Shown piece after piece: positions 56,154 to 64,000 of a stretch of DNA of 64,000 bases; the first letter of the stretch is position 1; every line of letters begins with the position of its first letter. Under the pieces are notes generated by a model. It was not told the origin of the DNA, did not search any database, and was given only the letters and a program-made list of their open reading frames with translations. The stretch comes from Streptomyces durmitorensis (GTDB taxonomy: Bacteria > Actinomycetota > Actinomycetes > Streptomycetales > Streptomycetaceae): contig NZ_CP097289.1 of the NCBI RefSeq assembly GCF_023498005.1, forward strand, positions 9,424,001 to 9,488,000, read 5' to 3'. The position numbers and the translations under genes were made by a program.

Positions 56154-56711
56154 CTACGGCTGCTCGGCGTGCGAGTTCGAGGAGGCACCCACGGGGACGG
56201 GCTCCGCCGACGCGGGGGCCGAGGGCTTCGCCTCCAAGGGAGCCGCGTCCGCGGCCACGGGCAGTTCGCGCGGTTCCCGGCGACCCGGGCGCAGACTGGG
56301 CGCGGGCGGCATGGGGGCCAGGGGGGCGCCGTCGGCGGACCGGGCACGGTGCGAGAACCAGATGATCTTTCCGTTGGCCGCCGGACAGTTGCCCCAGCCG
56401 TCGCTCAGCGCGGCGATCTGCGCCAGGCGACCTTCCAGCCCGTGGTGCGGATGCGGAAGGTCGCGTTCGTTGTCGGACACGGCCGTGATGAGGTGCTGGC
56501 CGTTCCACCACATCTCGACGCTCGCGCGCTTGTCCGTCGCATGCGCCTCGATCGCGTCGAGCAGTACGCCGGCACAGTGGCTCACGGGTTCGACGAGAAC
56601 ACCCAGACCCCAGTGCCGCAGATGCGCGGCCAGAATGCGCCGAACCTGCGCGACCCTCTGCGGGCCGATCTCCACCTCGAGGTGGTAGTAGCAGGGAAAT
56701 GCAGTCTTCAT
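56154..56711 (-). CDS. HATPase-like (RsbW-type) protein with degenerate N box
   Basis: A 185-residue protein. Residues ~10-120 resemble the anti-sigma HATPase fold of Streptomyces (VRRILAAHLRHWGL, LLDAIEAHATDKRASVEMWW, HLITAVSDNERDLP, ALSDGWGNCPAANGKIIWF). In active members the N box reads ELVTNAxxHA; here Asn is absent, so kinase activity may be lost. The last ~65 residues are Pro/Ala-rich. It may be a regulator by ligand binding. It is divergent from the glgE operon and upstream of glgX in the same direction. Confidence 0.75.
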   Translation of the reverse strand: MKTAFPCYYHLEVEIGPQRVAQVRRILAAHLRHWGLGVLVEPVSHCAGVLLDAIEAHATDKRASVEMWWNGQHLITAVSDNERDLPHPHHGLEGRLAQIAALSDGWGNCPAANGKIIWFSHRARSADGAPLAPMPPAPSLRPGRREPRELPVAADAAPLEAKPSAPASAEPVPVGASSNSHAEQP

Positions 56712-57009
56712 CGTTCTTGGTTCCTCTCAGCGAGGCTTCCGAACTGGTCGGCTCTGCGAGCCGCCACCCCGAACACGAAGCGTGAGAGCTGATCGCTTCT
56801 GCGTCACTTTCAGGGTGGGAGCGCTGCTCCATTCGTGCAACACGAGCAGGTCGCACCCCCGATGGAAGATCCAACAGGACGCTACGTGCGCGTGTGTGCA
56901 CTATGGGTCATGTAGTGCGTCCGGCACTCACATCGGTTCGTCGACCCGCTCTCCGGCACCAGCCAGGTGCTCTGCGGGCATTCGGGGAGAACGAGATGGT
57001 GACAGGGTG

Positions 57010-57225
57010 ATGCTGCTGCCTGCCAAAGCCGAGGTCGCGAGGCACCTGGAGCACTACCGGGCCTGGGAGCGGCTGTTGCTGGCCGATCCCGCCGACCTGG
57101 GTGTGCGCGAGCAGTTCGACAACGCGGGTTACACGCTGTGCGTCCTGGTGGGAGAGCGCACGGCGCGGCTCGCCGCTGACACCGCCGAGCGCTACCTGGG
57201 CCGGAGCGGGGCAAAGGAGAGAGCG
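57010..57225 (+). other. DUF5133-like segment in frame with glgE
   Basis: From ATG 57010 the frame encodes about 65 residues (MLLPAKAEVARHLEHYRAWE, YTLCVLVGERTARLAADTAE) matching the small DUF5133 proteins of Streptomyces. No stop separates it from glgE, so a DUF5133-GlgE fusion of 776 residues is possible. A strong ribosome binding site before ATG 57226 suggests GlgE is also made alone. The 298-bp region 56712-57009 upstream holds the divergent promoters and no gene. Confidence 0.6.
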
Positions 57226-59336
57226 ATGACCCGGAGTCCCAGGACGAGCCCGGCCTGTTCGATCCCTCCTGTTCCGTCGAGCAACCCGGACCCGAAAGAC
57301 GCCCCGGTCTCGTTCACCGTGCCCGTTCTGGACGTCGGCCCGATCGTCGACTGTGGCCGTCGTCCCGCGAAGGCGGTGCCGGGGGAGACCTTCCAAGTGA
57401 CGGCCACCGTATTCGGTGAAGGCGACCAGCCGGTCCGTGCAGTCGTCGTGCTGCTGGGTCCCGACGGCCGGGCCCGGTCGCGTGCGCCCATGCGCGAGTT
57501 GGCCCCGGGCACTGATCGCTGGGGTGCGGACGTGACACCGGACGCCGAGGGGCGCTGGACGTACGCCGTGGAAGCCTGGGCCGACCCGGTGGCCGGATGG
57601 CGTCGTTCCGCCGAGATCAAGGTCCCGGCCGGTATCGACACTCAAGTGACCCTCGAAGAGGGTGCGTTGTTGTACGAGCGGGCCGCGGACGCAGTGCCGG
57701 GCACCGCGGAGCGCCAGGCCCTGCTCGACGCCGCGGAGACCCTGCGGGACGAGCTGCAGTCGCCGGCTGCCCGCCTGGAGGCCGCGTTCGCTCCTCGGGT
57801 GGAGGAGGTTCTCTCGCGTCACCCCCTGCGTGAGCGCGTCACCCGCTCGCAGGCCTTGCCGCTGCTGGTGGAGCGGAGCCGCGCCCTGTTCGGGTCCTGG
57901 TACGAGTTCTTCCCGCGTTCGGAGGGCGCCGTCGTCCGCGAGGGCGCCGCGCCGGTCTCGGGCACGTTTCGCACCGCCGCCGAGCGGCTGCCTGCCGTCG
58001 CCGCGATGGGCTTCGACGTCGTCTATCTGCCGCCGATCCATCCGATCGGGAGCACGTTCCGCAAGGGTCCGAACAACTCCCTGTCCTCCGGCCCACAGGA
58101 CGTCGGGGTGCCCTGGGCGATCGGCTCCCCCGAGGGCGGCCACGACGCAGTGCACCCGGACCTCGGCACGCTGGAGGACTTCGACGCCTTCGTGCGCCGC
58201 GCCGCCGCCCTGGACCTGGAAGTCGCCCTGGACTTCGCGCTCCAGTGCTCGCCGGACCACCCGTGGGTGGACAAGCACCCGGAGTGGTTCCGCCACCGGG
58301 CGGACGGCACCATCGCGTATGCCGAGAACCCGCCGAAGAAGTACCAGGACATCTATCCGATCGTCTTCGACGCGGATCTTTCAGGGCTGGTCGAGGAGGC
58401 GGTGCGGCTGCTGCGGTTCTGGATGGGCCACGGAGTACGCATCTTCCGCGTCGACAATCCCCACACCAAGCCCGTCGTGTTCTGGGAGCAGGTGATCGCC
58501 CGGATCAACGCATCCGACCCGGACGTCATCTTCCTCGCGGAGGCCTTTACGCGCCCCGCGGTCATGCGGGCCCTGGCCCAGGCAGGCTTCCAGCAGTCGT
58601 ACACGTACTTCACCTGGCGGAACTCCAAGCAGGAACTGACCGAGTGCCTGACCGATCTCAGTGTGGAGAGCGCCGCGTACCTGCGCCCCAACCTGTTCGC
58701 GAACACGCCGGACATCCTGCCCGCATACCTTCAGGAGGGCGGCCGCCCGGCGTTCGAGGTGCGGGCGATCCTTGCCGCCACCCTCTCGCCGAGCTGGGGC
58801 ATCTACGCGGGGTACGAGCTGTGCGAGAACGAGGCGGTCGACGCGGGCAGCGAGGAGTACCTGCACTCCGAGAAGTACGAACTGCGCCCGCGTGACTGGG
58901 AGTCAGCCGAGCATGACGGCCGCTCCATCGCGCCCCTGGTCACCACGCTCAACGGAGTGCGGCGGCGCCACCGCGCACTGCAGTCACTCAGGAATCTCCG
59001 CTTCCATCGGGTCGACAACGACGCTCTCATCGCCTACAGCAAGCGCGATGGCCGGGACTGGGTTGTGGTGGTCGCCAACCTCGACCCTGATCACGCCCAG
59101 GAGGGCACGGTCTCGTTGGACATGCCGGAACTCGGCCTCCACTGGCACGAGACCGTGCCGGTACGTGACGAGCTCACCGGCGACACCTACCACTGGGGCA
59201 AGGCCAATTACGTACGCCTTGAGCCGGGCGGTGCGCACGTGCTGGTCGCGGCGGTGCCCGGCGGCCGTTCCTCGGGCGGGCTGGGCGGACCCGAAGGCCT
59301 GGACGAAGCACCGTTGATCGGAGGGTCACCCACACC

Positions 59337-59340
<4 letters not shown>
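57226..59340 (+). CDS. glgE: Alpha-1,4-glucan:maltose-1-phosphate maltosyltransferase
   Basis: A 704-residue GH13_3 enzyme from ATG 57226, preceded by AAAGGAGAG five bases away. It transfers maltosyl units from maltose-1-phosphate to the non-reducing end of alpha-glucans. The N-terminal beta domain ([36 protein letters not shown]) is characteristic. The catalytic Asp in [10 protein letters not shown] (residue 410) and Glu in FLAEAFTRP (residue 439) are 29 residues apart, as in S. coelicolor GlgE. It overlaps treS by 4 nt. The frame is open upstream through a DUF5133-like segment. Confidence 0.95.
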
Positions 59341-61082
<1,742 letters not shown>

Positions 61083-61095
61083 AGGGACGTGTCTC

Positions 61096-62436
61096 ATGCT
61101 GAAGACGGCATCGCAGTCGCCGAGCAGCCTCAGCCCTCCCCAGGTGCTCACCTCGCTGGCCGCGCTCCTTCGCGAGTGGCTGCCGAAGCAGAGGTGGTTC
61201 GCGGGCAAGGGCAGGCCGGTGACGGACCTGGAAGTGCTGTCGACGACAGCACTGCACCCGGGGTGCCTGCATCTGCTGATCCGCACGGGCCACTCCGGGC
61301 AGCCCGATGACTGCTACCAACTGATCCTCGGAGTCCGGGAGAACCTGCCGCTCCGGCTCCAGCACGCGTTCATCGGCCGACCGGACGCGGGACCGCTGGC
61401 CGGACTCACTGTGTATGACGCCCTGCTGGACCCGCGGTCGGCGACGCTGCTCCTGGAACGCCTGAGGACGCCCGGCGCCATGGGACCCCTGCGCTTCGAA
61501 CGGGACGCGCAGACCGTGGTGCCGGAGGGGCTCGAGCCCAGGCTGCTCGAAGGAGAGCAGTCCAACACCTCCCTGGTGTACGGGGATTCCTACATCCTGA
61601 AGCTGTTCCGCCGTGTCCATCAGGGCATCAACCCGGACCTGGAAGTGCCGCGGGCGCTGGCTCGTGGCGGCTGTGCCCGAGTGCCCGCGGCCGTGGCCTG
61701 GTTCTGGACCACCGAGCCACGCAAGATGACTCTCGGAGTGCTCCAGCCCTTCCTGCGTGAGGCGACGGACGGCTGGACGCTCGCACTCCAATCCCTCGCC
61801 GCGGGCGAGGACTTCAGCGACGAGGCGTACGAACTGGGCAGAGCCACCGCCGAAGTGCACCTGGCGCTGACCCGGGCGTTCGGGGTGGAGCCGCTGGACC
61901 CGCACGGCGGCGTACGGCTTGCCGCCGCCATGACGAGCCGTCTGGAGAGCGCCGCCGATCAGGTGGCGGATCTCGTTCCGTACGTGTCTCGTCTGAAGTC
62001 GGCCTACGGAGCGGTCGCCGCACGCGGTACGGGCCGCCAGGCCCAGCGGATCCACGGCGACCTGCACCTCGGCCAGGTGCTCCGGGCCAACGACCGCTGG
62101 TTCGTCATCGACTTCGAGGGCGAACCGGCCCGGCCGCTGGCCGAGCGTCGGCACCCGCAGGCCCCCGTTCGCGATGTGGCGGGCATGCTGCGCTCCTTCG
62201 ACTACGCGGCCTACACCCGGCGGCCTCGGCGCGCCCAATGGGTGGAGCGATGCCGGGAGGCCTACTGCGCCGGCTACGCGGCGGAATCCCCGTGGGATCC
62301 GCGTGCGGACGCCGAACTCCTGCGTGCGTATGAGACGGACCGGGCGGTGTACGAAGCGCTGTACGAGACCCGGCACCGTCCCGACTGGCTGCCCGTCCCG
62401 ATGGCGGCCATCGCCCGCCTCGCAGAGGAGAGTTGA
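61096..62436 (+). CDS. mak: Maltokinase
   Basis: A 446-residue kinase (also called Pep2), beginning 13 bp after treS. An N-terminal cap ([18 protein letters not shown]) is followed by an aminoglycoside-phosphotransferase-like fold with [11 protein letters not shown] (catalytic Asp) and [12 protein letters not shown] (metal-binding DFE). It makes maltose-1-phosphate from maltose and ATP, the donor for GlgE. Confidence 0.94.
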   Translation: MLKTASQSPSSLSPPQVLTSLAALLREWLPKQRWFAGKGRPVTDLEVLSTTALHPGCLHLLIRTGHSGQPDDCYQLILGVRENLPLRLQHAFIGRPDAGPLAGLTVYDALLDPRSATLLLERLRTPGAMGPLRFERDAQTVVPEGLEPRLLEGEQSNTSLVYGDSYILKLFRRVHQGINPDLEVPRALARGGCARVPAAVAWFWTTEPRKMTLGVLQPFLREATDGWTLALQSLAAGEDFSDEAYELGRATAEVHLALTRAFGVEPLDPHGGVRLAAAMTSRLESAADQVADLVPYVSRLKSAYGAVAARGTGRQAQRIHGDLHLGQVLRANDRWFVIDFEGEPARPLAERRHPQAPVRDVAGMLRSFDYAAYTRRPRRAQWVERCREAYCAGYAAESPWDPRADAELLRAYETDRAVYEALYETRHRPDWLPVPMAAIARLAEES

Positions 62437-62440
62437 GACC

Positions 62441-64000
62441 GTGGACACCACCGAGACGTCCGCTGCTCGCCCCTTGACTGTCCTGCGCACCTCTCCTGCC
62501 CCCACTTCCCACGCCGCTGCTCCGACCGTCGCCGCAGGCCACGCCCGCGTTCCCGAGGTCCCACTCGACGCACAGGACAGGCAGCGCCTCCTGTCGGGCA
62601 CTCATCACGACCCGCATGCCGTGCTCGGCGCACACCCGGTGCCCGGAGGCGTGGCCTTTGTGGTCCTGCGCCCGTATGCCCAAGCGGTGACACTCCTCAC
62701 CGGTGGGCGAAGCGTGGCCCTGCACGACATGGGCGACGGCTTCTTCTCCGTTGTTCTGCCGCTGGACGCGACGCCGGCGTACCGGCTGCGCGCGACCTAC
62801 GACGGCCGCGACGGCGAGCACGAGGACCCCTACCGCTTCCTTCCTGCACTGGCGGAATTCGATCTGCACCTCATCGGCGAGGGCCGGCACGAGGAGCTGT
62901 GGAAGGCGCTGGGAGCACACCCGATGACTCATCAGGGCGTGCTGGGCACCCGGTTCACGGTGTGGGCGCCCCATGCGAGTGGGGTCAGGGTCTGCGGGGA
63001 TTTCTGCCACTGGGACGGAGCCGCGTACCCCATGCGCTCACTGGGCTCGACCGGCGTGTGGGAGCTGTTCGTTCCCGGCATCGGCGAGGGGGCCCTCTAC
63101 AAGTTCGACATCACCCGCCCTGACGGCACTCATACCGTGCGCGCGGACCCGATGGCCCGCCGTGCGGAGGTGCCACCGGCGACCGCCTCCGTCGTGACCC
63201 GCTCGGCCCATGTGTGGGAGGACGCGGAGTGGATGGCGCACCGTGCGGACCGCCCCGTCCATCAGGCACCCTTCTCCGTCTACGAGGTCCATCTGGAGTC
63301 CTGGAGGCCCGGCCTCTCCTACCGCCAACTCGCCGACCAGCTCACGGACTACGTCACGGATGCGGGATTCACCCACGTGGAACTGCTCCCCGTCGCGGAG
63401 TATCCCTTCAGCGGGTCCTGGGGCTATCAGGTCACCGGCTTCTACGCGCCGACGTCACGCCTCGGCACGCCCGACGACTTCAAGTACCTCGTCGACACCC
63501 TGCACCAGGCGGGCATCGGAGTGATCCTCGACTGGGTTCCCGCGCATTTCCCCAAGGACGACTGGGCCCTGGCGACCTTCGACGGGGAGCACCTGTACGA
63601 ACCGGCGGACCCCCGACGTGCCGAACACCCCGACTGGGGCACCCTGACCTTCGACTACGGCCGTAAAGAGGTCCGCAACTTCCTTGTCGCCAACGCCACG
63701 TACTGGTGCGAGGAGTTCCACGTCGACGGCCTGCGCGTCGACGCCGTCGCCTCGATGCTCTACCTCGACTACTCACGTGAAGAGGGGCAGTGGTCACCCA
63801 ACGAGTCGGGCGGCCGGGAGAATCTCGACGCGGTGGCTTTCCTGCAGGAAATGAACGCGACGCTCTACCGGCGCTGCCCTGGAGTGGTCACGATCGCCGA
63901 GGAGTCGACGGCGTGGGACGGCGTGACGCGGGCCACCCATGACACCGGTCCGGGGGGCCTCGGAGGCCTGGGCTTCGGCATGAAGTGGAACATGGGCTGG
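62441..64000 (+). CDS. glgB: 1,4-alpha-glucan branching enzyme (partial, runs off window)
   Basis: GTG 62441 ([12 protein letters not shown]) begins 4 bp after mak, with GAGGAG ten bases upstream. The visible 520 residues include the GlgB-type N1 domain ([17 protein letters not shown]), CBM48 ([20 protein letters not shown]) and the start of the GH13_9 barrel ([52 protein letters not shown] with nucleophile Asp, TIAEESTAW with acid/base Glu). It introduces alpha-1,6 branches into the glucan made by GlgE. The 3' end lies outside the window. Confidence 0.95.
   Translation, partial: MDTTETSAARPLTVLRTSPAPTSHAAAPTVAAGHARVPEVPLDAQDRQRLLSGTHHDPHAVLGAHPVPGGVAFVVLRPYAQAVTLLTGGRSVALHDMGDGFFSVVLPLDATPAYRLRATYDGRDGEHEDPYRFLPALAEFDLHLIGEGRHEELWKALGAHPMTHQGVLGTRFTVWAPHASGVRVCGDFCHWDGAAYPMRSLGSTGVWELFVPGIGEGALYKFDITRPDGTHTVRADPMARRAEVPPATASVVTRSAHVWEDAEWMAHRADRPVHQAPFSVYEVHLESWRPGLSYRQLADQLTDYVTDAGFTHVELLPVAEYPFSGSWGYQVTGFYAPTSRLGTPDDFKYLVDTLHQAGIGVILDWVPAHFPKDDWALATFDGEHLYEPADPRRAEHPDWGTLTFDYGRKEVRNFLVANATYWCEEFHVDGLRVDAVASMLYLDYSREEGQWSPNESGGRENLDAVAFLQEMNATLYRRCPGVVTIAEESTAWDGVTRATHDTGPGGLGGLGFGMKWNMGW

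Overview
The window comes from a high-GC actinomycete, almost certainly a Streptomyces. The evidence is very high third-position GC, GTG and TTG starts with GGAGG-type ribosome binding sites, twin-arginine signals, and Streptomyces-type families (VanRS, TPR regulators of the NsdA type, DUF5994, DUF5133, the GlgE/TreS/Mak/GlgB pathway). No rRNA, tRNA, CRISPR array, insertion sequence or replication origin was seen.

Layout. 0-5 kb: a zincin-like protein with tandem 55-residue FG-GAP-type repeats, and a secreted GH127 arabinofuranosidase with a ricin-type lectin tail. 5-6 kb: an apparently complete RNA polymerase alpha subunit gene without its usual ribosomal-protein neighbours. 6.2-9.9 kb: a VanJ-like protein, a VanY-like carboxypeptidase and a divergent VanRS two-component system, with no vanHAX. 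10-17.6 kb: regulators (ArsR-like, PucR/CdaR-like, STAS), DUF5994, a fatty-acid desaturase, a polysaccharide deacetylase and a frameshifted companion gene.

17.6-49 kb: leuA and what looks like a specialised-metabolite cluster. A minus-strand operon encodes an acyl-CoA dehydrogenase, a MoaD/ThiS-like sulfur carrier, a hot-dog-like protein and a FAD monooxygenase. A second minus-strand operon encodes a SagB-type oxidase split into two reading frames, a class III aminotransferase, a Cy-A-PCP NRPS module and a type II thioesterase. On the plus strand are an amino-acid dehydrogenase, a benzoylformate-decarboxylase-like ThDP enzyme, a degenerate thioester-reductase-like SDR, two SGNH hydrolases, a ketosynthase and a diiron acyl-ACP desaturase. 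Two paralogous NsdA-like regulators lie inside. Also present are an EF-hand/glutaminase/ankyrin protein beside a voltage-gated channel homologue, and a SGNH hydrolase plus hexapeptide acyltransferase pair.

The main discovery candidate is a repeated site: a 7-2-7 direct repeat, TTCAACA-NN-(T/C)TCAACA, found seven times in non-coding DNA and once more weakly in coding DNA between 17.67 and 45.81 kb. It lies in front of leuA/deacetylase, both NsdA-like regulators, and the main transcription units of the cluster. I did not find it outside this interval. This suggests one undescribed regulon that also outlines the cluster.

49-53.5 kb: a small membrane protein, an EmrB-type exporter with a C-terminal carboxypeptidase-regulatory-like tail, its MarR regulator, and two eroded gene remnants. 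53.5-64 kb: rhamnose mutarotase, glgX, an HATPase-like protein, then glgE-treS-mak-glgB, which convert trehalose/maltose via maltose-1-phosphate to alpha-glucan. glgB runs off the window.
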